Assembly (NCBI GenBank): GCA_964229355.1
Contig: CAXRDE010000023.1
Location: 62,001 to 126,000, forward strand
Source: CAXRDE01 sp964229355
Lineage (GTDB): Bacteria > Cyanobacteriota > Sericytochromatia > UBA7694
Direction: 5' to 3'
DNA: 64,000 nt
Positions 8,629-17,209 of the stretch are shown piece after piece. Position 1 is the first letter of the stretch; each line of letters starts with the position of its first letter. The notes under the pieces were generated by a model. The model was not told the origin of the DNA. It did not search any database and saw only the letters and a list, made by a program, of their open reading frames with translations. A program made the position numbers and the translations under genes.

Positions 8629-9615
8629 ATGCTCATTAACTTTAACCATTATTTTCAAGCGCCACCGCTGCAAAGAAGTCTCAGCCAGGCCGAAATTCAG
8701 GCCCTGCTCATGCATCTGGGCCAGGGCCGCAAGGTGACGGCCATTCAAGCCATGAGCGGTGGCTTTCGCAATCACAACTACCACGTGACTTTCGAAAACC
8801 AGCGTGAAGCGGTTTTAAAAGTGTCGCAAGACCTGAACAGTGCGCAAAAAGCCAGCGCCTTGCAACAACAGCTCTCGCAGTTTTTACCGGTGCCCCAGAT
8901 TATGGGGGAGCGGGCCACCTCGGGGCATGTGTTTACCCTGATGGAATATATGCCCGGCGAGCTGGGCTGCGCACTGCCCGGCGATCTTTCTGCGCCCGAG
9001 TATCTGGCCCTGGGCGATGCCATCGGCACCCTCTTGCGCAAGATGCACAATGTGCAGTTTGCCCAGGCGGGATCTTTAAATGCACAATTGCAGGTCAGTG
9101 ACCCCCACCCCAACCTGGGGGATGCCTGGTTGGCGTATATGCGCGAGGTCATGCACGGTAAACGGGCCGAGGAGCGACTGGGACCGGCGCATTGTAAAGC
9201 AGTACTGCACCTGCTCAACCGCTACGAAGCCGAGCTGCATGCCTTGCAACCCACCACTTGTCTGGTGCACTCCGACTTCAATTTAAAAAATATTTTGGTG
9301 CAAAAAAAGCCCACCCGCTGGAAAATCTCCGGGCTCATTGACTGGGAGTTTGCCCACGTGGGGTCACCGCTGGTGGATATCGGGAATTTTTATCGTTTTG
9401 AAGAAGCCCTGCCCGAGGCTCTGTTAAAGGGCTTCGCCCAGGGTTATGGACTCGATGAAATCCCCCGTTGGAAGCCGCTCTCGCTGATCCTGGATCTGGC
9501 CGCATTGTGCAATTTCTTAGACGCCCCCGAAGACTTACCCCTGACGCAGGAAACTGCAGCCTATTTGATTCGGCGGACCCTTGAGCGCTTAAACGAAGAC
9601 ACCCCAGAGGCGTAA
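8629..9615 (+). CDS. Aminoglycoside phosphotransferase-like kinase (APH fold)
   Basis: A 328-residue protein of the APH/choline-kinase fold. The catalytic loop LVHSDFNLKNILV (HxDxxxxN) and the metal-binding GLIDWEF are both clear in the C-terminal half, and a glycine-rich MSGGFRNHNYHV loop lies near the N-terminus. Family members phosphorylate small hydroxylated molecules such as aminoglycosides, choline, ethanolamine, homoserine or sugars; the substrate here is unknown, and a resistance role should not be assumed. I prefer ATG 8629 (or 8620) to the much longer frame from 8461, because TATAAT lies directly upstream. Its stop overlaps the MarR start by one base (TAATG), so the two are probably translated together. 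Confidence 0.85.
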   Translation: MLINFNHYFQAPPLQRSLSQAEIQALLMHLGQGRKVTAIQAMSGGFRNHNYHVTFENQREAVLKVSQDLNSAQKASALQQQLSQFLPVPQIMGERATSGHVFTLMEYMPGELGCALPGDLSAPEYLALGDAIGTLLRKMHNVQFAQAGSLNAQLQVSDPHPNLGDAWLAYMREVMHGKRAEERLGPAHCKAVLHLLNRYEAELHALQPTTCLVHSDFNLKNILVQKKPTRWKISGLIDWEFAHVGSPLVDIGNFYRFEEALPEALLKGFAQGYGLDEIPRWKPLSLILDLAALCNFLDAPEDLPLTQETAAYLIRRTLERLNEDTPEA

Positions 9616-10046
9616 TGGAACACCGGATTGGCTATCTTTTAAAACGCACCCAGCTGATGTTTCGCAGCAAGCTGGATGAGGCCCTGGGAGACCACGATTT
9701 AACCACGCCCCAATATGCCTGCCTGTACCAGCTCAACATGGACGGGGGCATTTCGAATGCCGAGTTGGCCAGACGGTGTTTTATTACCCCACAAACCATG
9801 CACAAAATTGTGCTGGGTCTCGAAAAAAAGGGATTTTTAACCCGTGAGCCCGACCCTGCTAACCAGCGCAGACAATGCACCCGGCTCACCGAAACGGGAG
9901 CAAAAGCCCTGGCAGCGGCTGAAGCCACCGTTGACAGCCTGGAGTCTGTGGTGCTGAGCGCCTTTAGCGACGAAGAGATTTTGCAATTTCAGGGTTATTT
10001 GACCCTAACACAGCAGCATTTAGAGCAACTAAGCCCTGAGGGTTAA
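9615..10046 (+). CDS. MarR-family transcriptional regulator
   Basis: A 143-residue winged-helix regulator with the MarR layout: N-terminal dimerisation helix, recognition region around ELARRCFITPQTMHKIVLGLEKKGFL, and wing REPDPANQRRQCTRLTETG. Such proteins repress nearby genes until a small ligand binds. It is coupled to the phosphotransferase by a TAATG junction, so it may control that gene, the divergent ABC ATPase, or both, through the 58-base divergent promoter. No obvious palindrome is seen in that gap. A hairpin follows its stop. Confidence 0.88.
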   Translation: MEHRIGYLLKRTQLMFRSKLDEALGDHDLTTPQYACLYQLNMDGGISNAELARRCFITPQTMHKIVLGLEKKGFLTREPDPANQRRQCTRLTETGAKALAAAEATVDSLESVVLSAFSDEEILQFQGYLTLTQQHLEQLSPEG

Positions 10047-10058
10047 CCCCTGAGGGCT
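10032..10058. terminator. Hairpin between convergent genes
   Basis: AGCCCTGAGGG and CCCTGAGGGCT pair with one mismatch around a short TTAAC loop. The hairpin overlaps the MarR stop codon and lies just beyond the histidine kinase stop (10064), so it could terminate both. There is no good T tract on either side, so intrinsic termination is uncertain. Confidence 0.45.
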
Positions 10059-10063
10059 ACGCT

Positions 10064-12313
10064 CTAGATGGGCAGGTGGACCCGAAACACGGTGCCCTGA
10101 TTCACCGCACTCTCCACCTCAATATGTCCGCCCATGGCTTCTACTTGATTTCGGGTAATGTACAGGCCAATGCCTCGAGAGTCCGCGTGCTGGTGAAAGG
10201 TTTGGTACATTTTAAACAGTTTTTCGCCATGCATGTCTAGATCAATACCCAGGCCGTTGTCTTGAAAACAAATCACGTGGTGGGTGTACTCGGTGTGCGC
10301 CGAAACGGTCACATGGCAATCGATGCCCTCGGGATGGCGGTATTTAATGCCGTTGGTAATAAAGTTGAGCACCAGGCTGTTTAAATAAGCGGGAATAGCA
10401 GGAACGCGTAGCGTAACAGGCACTTCATTCACCAGACGCACCTGGGCGCTTTCAGCGAGGGCCACAACGCTTTCCATATTTTTGCGCACAATGTCATGCA
10501 AGGGCAAGGGAATTTTATCGGCAATGACGGGCAGGTCTGAGGCCACCACTTCGCTCAGGTCCTGAATGGTTTCAGACAAATTCACCGATGCCTTGCGGAG
10601 CATTTTTAACAACATATGTTCACTCAATTCAGGGTTTTGCAAGCGCAACACGTCCAGCGAGCCCTGAATACCAAAGGCATGAGAACGCAAATTGTGGGAC
10701 ACAATACGGGCAAAGTTTTTCAGGCGTTCATTTTGGTTTTTCGTCAGTTCAAGCAGACACCGCAGCTCTTCTTGCGATTCTTTGCGGGCGGTAATCTCCT
10801 GATGCGTCCCGTACATCATCAAGGGCTCCCCCGCTGCAGTCCAGGACAACACCTGACCACAGGCTTGTACCCATACCCAGTGCCCTGCCTTATGGCGCAT
10901 ACGGCACTCTACCGTGTAGAGCTCAATGTCCTTGCGAAAACAAGCTTCCAATTGTTTTTGGGCTTCGATAAGATCTTCGGGGTGCACATGTTCTGACCAG
11001 GTCTGCACCGAAGTGGGCATGAGTTCTGACAGGGTATATCCCATCATGCCGGCCCAACGTTCGTTAAAAACGGTGTCACCCGTTTGCACGTTCCACTCCC
11101 AGGTGCCCACCCGGGTGGCTTCCAGCACAGACAGATAGCGATGGCGGGCGTCCACAATCTCTTGAATGGGACGCCCTTCGGGCACGATCAGCACCACTTT
11201 ACCTTCGGTGTCAAACACGGGGCGCAAGCTAAACAGAATCGTCGTGGGCTTCTGGTCTTTTAGCCACACTTCCACTTCATACACACATTCCTGCCCCTGG
11301 GCCGCGGCCTGAATTTTTTCGCGCAGGGTCTGCTGGGTGGATTCAGAAATTTGCCACCAATGGCACTCCCAAAAGGGTTTGCCGATCACGTTTTCCCGCT
11401 CTAAACCGGCCATCGACAAGGAGGTCTGATTGGCTTCTTGCAAAATGCCGTCTGGCGTTAATAAACCAATAAACGAAAAGGCCGAATCCAAAATGCCTTT
11501 AAACTTTTGCTCGCTTTCTAAGCGGGCCAGCTCAAGACGCTTTTGCGCATCAATATCCTGAAAAGTGCCGTAGAGACGGGTACACACTCCATCCACAAAC
11601 TCAGGCACACCAATGGCTTTGGTCCATTTTTTACGACCCGAAGGGGTTTGAAGTAATAATTCAATCGCGTATGGAGTCCCTTTTTCGACAGCGGTTTGAA
11701 TACTGGCATTGAGCAGCGGTCGGTGCCCAGGAACAATCCAGTGTTCATCTGCCTGGCGGTCCGGCTGATGGTTCAAAGGCAATTCGTGAATCATCTTGGT
11801 CATATCGCTCCAAAACAGAGCCTCTGTGCGCACATCAAATTCCCAGTAGCCAATTTTGGCTTCGGTATTGCAACGGGTTAGCAGGGCCTCGCGTTCTTTG
11901 ATGGCGGTGACATCGTTGTGCGCCCACAACCATCGCGCATCCCCCGCAGCGTCACCCGTTATTTTTTGGGCTTTACACTGCAGCCAAACCCATGCATCTT
12001 TTTGCTGGCTGCGATAACGAAAGAGAGCCTCTTGTATCGCAAAGGGCGAAGCATGGCGGCACTGATCAAGAAATTCCGAAAAACGCCCTTGCTCTTCAGG
12101 ATGTACCATGGCACAAACCTCAGCCCAAAGCACAGCTTCAGTAACGGGATTATCGTGGCCGAGGGTACGCCAAAAACGGGGGTTCATCCAGACCTGGTCA
12201 GAGGCCACCAGGTCAGCAAACCACAGCCCATCCAGGGCCACGTCCTGCACAAAGTTAAAAATACGGCTATCGGACTGATTTAAACGATACAGTTCCGCTT
12301 TTAGATGCTCCAT
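10064..12313 (-). CDS. Multi-PAS sensor histidine kinase
   Basis: A 749-residue kinase without membrane segments. Four PAS/PAC units occupy roughly residues 15-500, each ending in a PAC-like segment (for example WLWAHNDVTAIKEREALL and MMYGTHQEITARKESQEELR). The phosphoacceptor region contains IVSHNLRSH with His near 540; the ATPase domain shows an N box (NFITNGIKYR, about 650), DNGLGID and SRGIGLYITRN. The C-terminus lacks a receiver domain. PAS domains of this class bind cofactors or small molecules and would sense a cytoplasmic signal. No response regulator lies next to it; the stand-alone receivers at 49.7 and 56.4 kb are possible partners, as an inference only. ATG 12313 preferred; a longer frame to 12412 lacks support. 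Confidence 0.9.
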   Translation of the reverse strand: MEHLKAELYRLNQSDSRIFNFVQDVALDGLWFADLVASDQVWMNPRFWRTLGHDNPVTEAVLWAEVCAMVHPEEQGRFSEFLDQCRHASPFAIQEALFRYRSQQKDAWVWLQCKAQKITGDAAGDARWLWAHNDVTAIKEREALLTRCNTEAKIGYWEFDVRTEALFWSDMTKMIHELPLNHQPDRQADEHWIVPGHRPLLNASIQTAVEKGTPYAIELLLQTPSGRKKWTKAIGVPEFVDGVCTRLYGTFQDIDAQKRLELARLESEQKFKGILDSAFSFIGLLTPDGILQEANQTSLSMAGLERENVIGKPFWECHWWQISESTQQTLREKIQAAAQGQECVYEVEVWLKDQKPTTILFSLRPVFDTEGKVVLIVPEGRPIQEIVDARHRYLSVLEATRVGTWEWNVQTGDTVFNERWAGMMGYTLSELMPTSVQTWSEHVHPEDLIEAQKQLEACFRKDIELYTVECRMRHKAGHWVWVQACGQVLSWTAAGEPLMMYGTHQEITARKESQEELRCLLELTKNQNERLKNFARIVSHNLRSHAFGIQGSLDVLRLQNPELSEHMLLKMLRKASVNLSETIQDLSEVVASDLPVIADKIPLPLHDIVRKNMESVVALAESAQVRLVNEVPVTLRVPAIPAYLNSLVLNFITNGIKYRHPEGIDCHVTVSAHTEYTHHVICFQDNGLGIDLDMHGEKLFKMYQTFHQHADSRGIGLYITRNQVEAMGGHIEVESAVNQGTVFRVHLPI

Positions 12314-12420
12314 CTTAAAAGCTCGCAAACCTACACAAAATGAATATCCATCAGGACATTCTAACATTTTCCAGGGGGTAAACCAAAGGGGGTGGGGTAT
12401 AATCCTAAGCACGGCGCGTA

Positions 12421-12449
12421 TTGACTGTTAAAGAGTGCTATATTACCTT
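12421..12449 (+). promoter_or_regulatory. Candidate promoter of mmsA/URC operon
   Basis: TTGACT (12421-12426) and TACCTT (12444-12449) are separated by 17 bases and lie about 50 bases before the mmsA start. The word CTGTTAAAG (12425-12433) overlaps the -35 and resembles the 9-base units repeated before upp, so a shared regulator could bind there. Confidence 0.4.
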
Positions 12450-12496
12450 TAATTTAGGCCCACCGCGCCCCAATTTTAGCCTTCAAAGGATGTGTC

Positions 12497-13975
12497 ATGA
12501 ATCAAGTTCAACTGCCCGCGACTTCGCAAGATATTTTTAATTTTGTCGGAGGTGAGTGGCAAAAGCCGCAAGGTCAGGCCTTGCCCGTGATGAGCCCCTA
12601 TTTTGGCAAGCAGGTGGGCACCGTCTATTGCTCCACTGCTGAAGATGTAGACACCGCCGTCAAAGCAGCTCACAAGGCGTTTAAAGATTGGGCCGCCCTG
12701 CCCTTAAAAAACCGCACCCAGGTTATGTTTAACTTTCGCGACATTTTATTGCGCGATCAAGACGCTATTGCCCACGCCGTGGCCTTAGAAAACGGCAAAA
12801 CCTTAGGCGAAGCCAAAGCCGGGCTTATGAAGGGCGTCGAGGTCTTAGAGTTTGCCCTGAGCTTGCAAAATACCGATGCCGGTGGCCGCATGGAAGTGAG
12901 CCGGGGCGTGCACTGCGAATACCGCCGTGAAGCCCTGGGCGTGGTGGCCAGCATTACCCCCTTTAACTTTCCGGCCATGGTGCCCATGTGGACCCTGCCC
13001 ATTGCCATTACCTTAGGCAACGCCTTTGTATGGAAACCCTCTGAAAAAACCCCCATGACCTCGCTACACATTGCCAACGCCCTCAAAGAAGCGGGCCTGC
13101 CTGACGGCATTTTGACGGTGGTTCAAGGCGACCGCGTGGCGGTAGAGGCCATTTGCGACCACCCCGATATTAAAGCGGTAAGCTTTGTGGGCTCCACCAA
13201 AATTGCCGAAACCGTTTACCGCCGCACCACGGGCAATAGCAAACGCTGTCTGGCCTTAGGCGGTGCCAAGAACCACATTATTTTACTGCCCGACGCCGAC
13301 CCGCAAATGAGCGGCATTGGCATTTCGGACTCTTTCACCGGCTGCGCGGGCCAACGCTGCATGGCGGCCTCAGTGCTGCTGGCGGTGGGCGATGTGGACC
13401 CCATTATTGACCAGATTGTGGCCCAGGCCAAAGCCCAGACCATGGGTGAAAGCATGGGTGCGATCATTACCGCCGAGCAGGTGGCCTTTTTACACGAAGC
13501 CATCGCCCAGGCCGAAGCCGATGGTGCCACGGTACTGCTAGATGGCCGTCAGGCCACCGTGGCGGATCCCTATGGCGAGGGCTATTTCATTGGGCCCACC
13601 ATTTTAGACCACGTCAAACCCGGCACCCAGGCGGCCACCGTCGAACTGTTTGGCCCCATTATTAGCATTGTGCGCTGTGCCAATATTAGCGAAGCCCTGG
13701 CCATTGAAAACAGTTCCAGCTACGGCAACGCCGCGTCGGTGTTTACCAGCAACGGGGCCATGGCGGACTATGTGGCTCGCCACGCCTATGCAGGCATGGT
13801 GGGCATTAACATTGGGGTCCCTGTACCCCGTGAGCCCTTTAGTTTTGGGGGCATTAACGCCTCTAAATTCGGACACGGTGACATCACCGGTGCCCAGAGC
13901 TTAGATTTTTGGACCAATACCAAAAAGATTACCACCAAGTGGGCGATGCAAAACGACCACAACTGGATGAGCTAA
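12497..13975 (+). CDS. mmsA: CoA-acylating methylmalonate-semialdehyde dehydrogenase
   Basis: A 492-residue aldehyde dehydrogenase of the MmsA type, which converts methylmalonate or malonate semialdehyde plus CoA and NAD+ to propionyl- or acetyl-CoA and CO2. Diagnostic features are FNFPAMVPMWTLPIAI near 150, the KPSE nucleotide-binding lysine motif, LGGAKNH near 255, and the catalytic Cys in GCAGQRCMA near 287. Start supported by AGGA upstream. In valine or inositol catabolism it sits with those genes; here it heads the uracil-catabolism operon, which suggests it disposes of the three-carbon product (malonate semialdehyde/3-hydroxypropionate) of that pathway. It could also serve beta-alanine or valine breakdown. 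Confidence 0.93.
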   Translation: MNQVQLPATSQDIFNFVGGEWQKPQGQALPVMSPYFGKQVGTVYCSTAEDVDTAVKAAHKAFKDWAALPLKNRTQVMFNFRDILLRDQDAIAHAVALENGKTLGEAKAGLMKGVEVLEFALSLQNTDAGGRMEVSRGVHCEYRREALGVVASITPFNFPAMVPMWTLPIAITLGNAFVWKPSEKTPMTSLHIANALKEAGLPDGILTVVQGDRVAVEAICDHPDIKAVSFVGSTKIAETVYRRTTGNSKRCLALGGAKNHIILLPDADPQMSGIGISDSFTGCAGQRCMAASVLLAVGDVDPIIDQIVAQAKAQTMGESMGAIITAEQVAFLHEAIAQAEADGATVLLDGRQATVADPYGEGYFIGPTILDHVKPGTQAATVELFGPIISIVRCANISEALAIENSSSYGNAASVFTSNGAMADYVARHAYAGMVGINIGVPVPREPFSFGGINASKFGHGDITGAQSLDFWTNTKKITTKWAMQNDHNWMS

Positions 13976-14036
13976 GGATGAACTAAGTCCCAGGCTGTCG
14001 TGTATTTCCATTATTTAAAAACAAAAGAGGTCGAAC

Positions 14037-15317
14037 ATGTCAGACATGTCAAACACGGAAACATTTAAAAGTCCTTCTCACGTGGTGCTAACCTCCCACG
14101 CCAACCAGGTTTACAAAGACGCGCCCAAAATCCAGTGGGGTGCCTCTACCCCCGCTGAGCGAGGCCCCATTGTGGCCACCAATACCGAACGCGAAAACCG
14201 CAACGCCATTGGCACCCACTCGGGGTCTTATACGGTGTACCGGGCCCTCTCGATTGCCGCAGGCAGTTACCCCAAAGCCCACCGCCCAGATCTCAACAAT
14301 ACCGAGGGCACTTACAAAATCAAGACCAACCCCAGCTGGCAAGATCCTGAAAAAATCGTGTCTTTAGACCCCTGGGGTGCTGACATTAACCTGCACTTTC
14401 GCGACTATCTCGACAAGGGCTATAACGTCAAACCCACCATTGCCATTACCCAGTCGCACCTGCACATTCCCGAGATTGCCCAGGCCATTGCCGAAGGCCG
14501 TCTTGAAATTGATGGCAAGATCATTAAGGCCGACGGTTCGATTAAATGTAACAAGGCCGCCATTGAGCCCGTGTGGTATTTGCCCGGCATTGCCCAGCGT
14601 TTTAATATTGACGAGGGCGAGCTGCGCAAAATTCTCTTTCAAGAAACCGGCGGCATGTTCCCTGAACTGGTGACCCGCCCCGACCTCAAGATTTTACTGC
14701 CGCCCATTGGCAGCACCACCGCCTACATCTTTGGCGACCCCGACGATCTGTCGAACCCCGAGGTGGAACTCACCTGTCGGGTGCATGACGAGTGCAACGG
14801 CTCTGACGTGTTTGGTTCTGACATTTGCACCTGCCGCCCCTATTTGACCTGGGGCATTGAAGATGCCGCCCGTACCGCCCAGCGCGGGGGCGTGGGCCTG
14901 ATTGTCTACTTCCGCAAAGAAGGCCGTGCCCTGGGCGAAGTTACCAAATTTTTGGTGTACAACGCCCGCAAACGGCAAGAGGGCGGCGATTCTGCGGCCA
15001 CCTACTTCCTGCGCACCGAGTGTGTGGCAGGCGTTCAGGACGCCCGCTTCCAGGAGTTTATGCCGGACGTGCTGCACTATTTTGGCGTCAAAAAAATCCA
15101 TAACCTGCACTCCATGAGCAATATGAAGTACGACGCCATTACCAAGTCAGGCATTGAAGTGGTCAACCGCCTGTCCATTCCCAAGTCACTGATTCCCGCC
15201 GACGCTTCGGTAGAAATCGAGGCCAAAAAGGCGGCGGGCTACTATGTGGGCGTGGAAGACGAAGTGCTCAACCAGGAAGGCCTCAAAAACGTACAGGGAA
15301 GAAAAATCGATGAGTAA
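14037..15317 (+). CDS. urc1: URC1: GTP cyclohydrolase II-like uracil-catabolism enzyme
   Basis: A 426-residue protein related to GTP cyclohydrolase II (RibA). The zinc-binding cysteines are seen in ELTCRVHDEC and GSDICTC, and the Arg-containing FRKEGRALGEV corresponds to the RibA QEGRGIG loop. It is about twice the length of RibA and carries a long N-terminal part not found in riboflavin enzymes. Proteins of this type act in the URC pathway of uracil breakdown, thought to open the ring of a uracil-derived nucleotide. The following genes (URC4/DUF1688, UPRT, uridine kinase) make that assignment strong; no other riboflavin gene is present. Its stop overlaps the urc4 start by eight bases. Confidence 0.9.
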   Translation: MSDMSNTETFKSPSHVVLTSHANQVYKDAPKIQWGASTPAERGPIVATNTERENRNAIGTHSGSYTVYRALSIAAGSYPKAHRPDLNNTEGTYKIKTNPSWQDPEKIVSLDPWGADINLHFRDYLDKGYNVKPTIAITQSHLHIPEIAQAIAEGRLEIDGKIIKADGSIKCNKAAIEPVWYLPGIAQRFNIDEGELRKILFQETGGMFPELVTRPDLKILLPPIGSTTAYIFGDPDDLSNPEVELTCRVHDECNGSDVFGSDICTCRPYLTWGIEDAARTAQRGGVGLIVYFRKEGRALGEVTKFLVYNARKRQEGGDSAATYFLRTECVAGVQDARFQEFMPDVLHYFGVKKIHNLHSMSNMKYDAITKSGIEVVNRLSIPKSLIPADASVEIEAKKAAGYYVGVEDEVLNQEGLKNVQGRKIDE

Positions 15318-16524
15318 CACCCACACCGCCGCAGATATTGACTACTTACTGTCGCCACGGGCCATTCGCGAGCGCACCGCGGAGGTGTTTGCCCTGGCCG
15401 AAGCGGGCAAAACCCACTTTTCCCTGCATTTGGATCGCCTGCCCGCCACCTGTGACTTTGTCATGGAAGTGATTCAAGACAATTATCCTACCCTGGATAT
15501 TCCCTTTCATTCCCGTTGGGGACACTTCAAGGTGGGCGGCATGGACCGTTTGGCCGACTTTAAAGCCAAAATCGCCGACCAGGATGCCCTGGCCCAGGCA
15601 CGGGCCAAGCTGGATCTGGTGGTAACCTCCGTCCTGTTAGATGCCGGCGCCGGCACCCAGTGGCGCTACCAGGAAGGCGAGCATTTCTTTAACCGCTCTG
15701 AAGGTTTAGCCGTCGCCAGTTACCACATGTTTTTAAGCGGGGCCTTTTCAAGCGACGCCGAAAAGCCCCTGCAAGCTGACGCCACGGGTTTACAGAACCT
15801 GAGCGAAGCGGATCTTGAAGCCGCCTTTCAGGTGAGCGAAAGCAATCCCCTGGTAGGCGTGGCGGGCCGTACCCGCTTACTCAACGCCCTGGGTCAGGCC
15901 GTGGCCAATAACCCCACTTACTTCCCCCACGGGCGGGTGGGTTCGCTGGTGGACTACCTCATCGCCACCCACGGCGAGTCCTTTGAAGTGCAAGACGTGC
16001 TGCGGGCCGTGCTCGATGCGCTGGGCTCGATTTGGCCCGGTCGCGTGCAAATTGACGGGGTCAACCTGGGCGATGTGTGGCCCTATGCTCCTGAAGACAG
16101 CGATGTTGATACCCTGGTGCCCTTTCACAAACTCAGCCAGTGGTTGACTTACTCCATGGTAGAACCCATGTGGGATGCAGGCTTAAGCGTGACCGGTGCC
16201 GAAAAACTCACCGGTTTGGCCGAATACCGCAATGGCGGTCTGTTTTTAGACATGGGCGTGATTGCCCTGCGTAACCCGGCGCTGGCCCAACACAAGCACG
16301 TGCCCTCCAGCGCTCTGATTATTGAGTGGCGCGCCCTGACCCTGCAATTGCTGGATCGCATCGGTGCGATGGTGCAGGAGCGTCTCGGCAAAAGTCCGGC
16401 GGAGTTTCCGCTGGCAAAAGTCTTAGAAGGTGGCACCTGGTGGGCCGGACGGCGCATTGCCCAGCAATTGCGTGAAGATGGTTCCACCCCGCTGCACCTG
16501 GACAGTGATGGTACCGTATTTTGA
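15310..16524 (+). CDS. urc4: URC4/DUF1688 uracil-catabolism protein
   Basis: A 404-residue protein of the DUF1688 family. The typical segments are visible: SVLLDAGAGTQWRY near 113-126, ASYHMFLSGAFSSD, and a C-terminal NGGLFLDMGVI block. URC4 is required for uracil use by the URC pathway in yeasts and co-occurs with URC1 in bacteria; its exact reaction is not settled. ATG 15310 is the translation-coupled start (8-base overlap with urc1); the open frame extends further upstream inside urc1 but without homology. No signal peptide or membrane segment, so cytoplasmic. Confidence 0.92.
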   Translation: MSNTHTAADIDYLLSPRAIRERTAEVFALAEAGKTHFSLHLDRLPATCDFVMEVIQDNYPTLDIPFHSRWGHFKVGGMDRLADFKAKIADQDALAQARAKLDLVVTSVLLDAGAGTQWRYQEGEHFFNRSEGLAVASYHMFLSGAFSSDAEKPLQADATGLQNLSEADLEAAFQVSESNPLVGVAGRTRLLNALGQAVANNPTYFPHGRVGSLVDYLIATHGESFEVQDVLRAVLDALGSIWPGRVQIDGVNLGDVWPYAPEDSDVDTLVPFHKLSQWLTYSMVEPMWDAGLSVTGAEKLTGLAEYRNGGLFLDMGVIALRNPALAQHKHVPSSALIIEWRALTLQLLDRIGAMVQERLGKSPAEFPLAKVLEGGTWWAGRRIAQQLREDGSTPLHLDSDGTVF

Positions 16525-16533
16525 TCATGACAT

Positions 16534-16569
16534 CTGTTAAACCTGTTAAATCTGTTAACTTTGTTAAAT
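16534..16569. repeat. Four tandem 9-bp repeats CTGTTAAAY
   Basis: Units CTGTTAAAC, CTGTTAAAT, CTGTTAACT and TTGTTAAAT follow one another exactly in the gap between urc4 and upp, ending ten bases before the upp ribosome binding site. A related word is in the mmsA promoter. A binding site array for a regulator or a slippage-prone leader are both possible. Confidence 0.75.
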
Positions 16570-16582
16570 TTGGAGCATCCCT

Positions 16583-17209
16583 ATGAAAAACATTTTTGAG
16601 TTAAAGCACCCCGTGCTGTCCCATAAACTGGGATTTTTACGGGATGAGAACACCAATAGCCACGAGTTTCGCAGCATTCTGGCGGAAATCAGCTATTATT
16701 TAGCCGCCGAAGCCACCCGCGATCTGAAGGTCAGCCGTGAGACCATCAAAACCCCGCTGGGTGAAACCGAAGTGGACCGCATTGCGGATCCTCCGATTAT
16801 TGTATCGATTATGCGCTCAGGCAACGGCATGCTCGATGCCTGCCTGCGCTATCTGCCCTTTTGCTCCGCGGGCTATATTGGCATTTACCGCGACAAGTTC
16901 ATTAACAACACCGTCGAGTACTATTTCAAACTGCCCTCCGATGTCAAAGGCAAAGAGATTTTACTGCTCGATCCTTTGTTGGCCACCGGCGACACCATCA
17001 TTTCGTCCCTGGACCGCCTGAAGCAGTACGAGGTGGGCAAAATTAAGATTTTGACCGTACTCACCAATAAATATGGCACCGATCGGGTACACCATTTTCA
17101 CCCCGATGTGGACATTTATACCCTGAGTGCCAATGAAACCCTGAACGACAAAGGGTATCTGGTCCCCGGTCTCGGCGATGTAGGCGATAGATTGTTCAAA
17201 ACCAAATGA
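16583..17209 (+). CDS. upp: Uracil phosphoribosyltransferase
   Basis: A 208-residue phosphoribosyltransferase forming UMP from uracil and PRPP. The PRPP loop LLLDPLLATGDT (about 130-141) and the conserved IVSIMRSGNGM (about 73-83) are present, and the C-terminal PGLGDVGDRLF is the uracil-binding segment of UPRTs. GGAG lies seven bases upstream. In the URC pathway uracil is first converted to a nucleotide, and UPRT is one of the pathway genes in yeast, so it fits the operon as well as being a general salvage enzyme. It overlaps udk by four bases (ATGA). Confidence 0.95.
   Translation: MKNIFELKHPVLSHKLGFLRDENTNSHEFRSILAEISYYLAAEATRDLKVSRETIKTPLGETEVDRIADPPIIVSIMRSGNGMLDACLRYLPFCSAGYIGIYRDKFINNTVEYYFKLPSDVKGKEILLLDPLLATGDTIISSLDRLKQYEVGKIKILTVLTNKYGTDRVHHFHPDVDIYTLSANETLNDKGYLVPGLGDVGDRLFKTK

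Noticed and set aside
8629..9615. Antibiotic-resistance (aminoglycoside) gene
   Set aside because: The fold is APH-like but substrates of this superfamily vary widely; the linked MarR and ABC genes do not prove resistance.
14037..15317. Riboflavin RibA assignment
   Set aside because: The protein is twice the usual RibA length and sits with urc4, upp and udk and without other rib genes, so URC1 is the better call.
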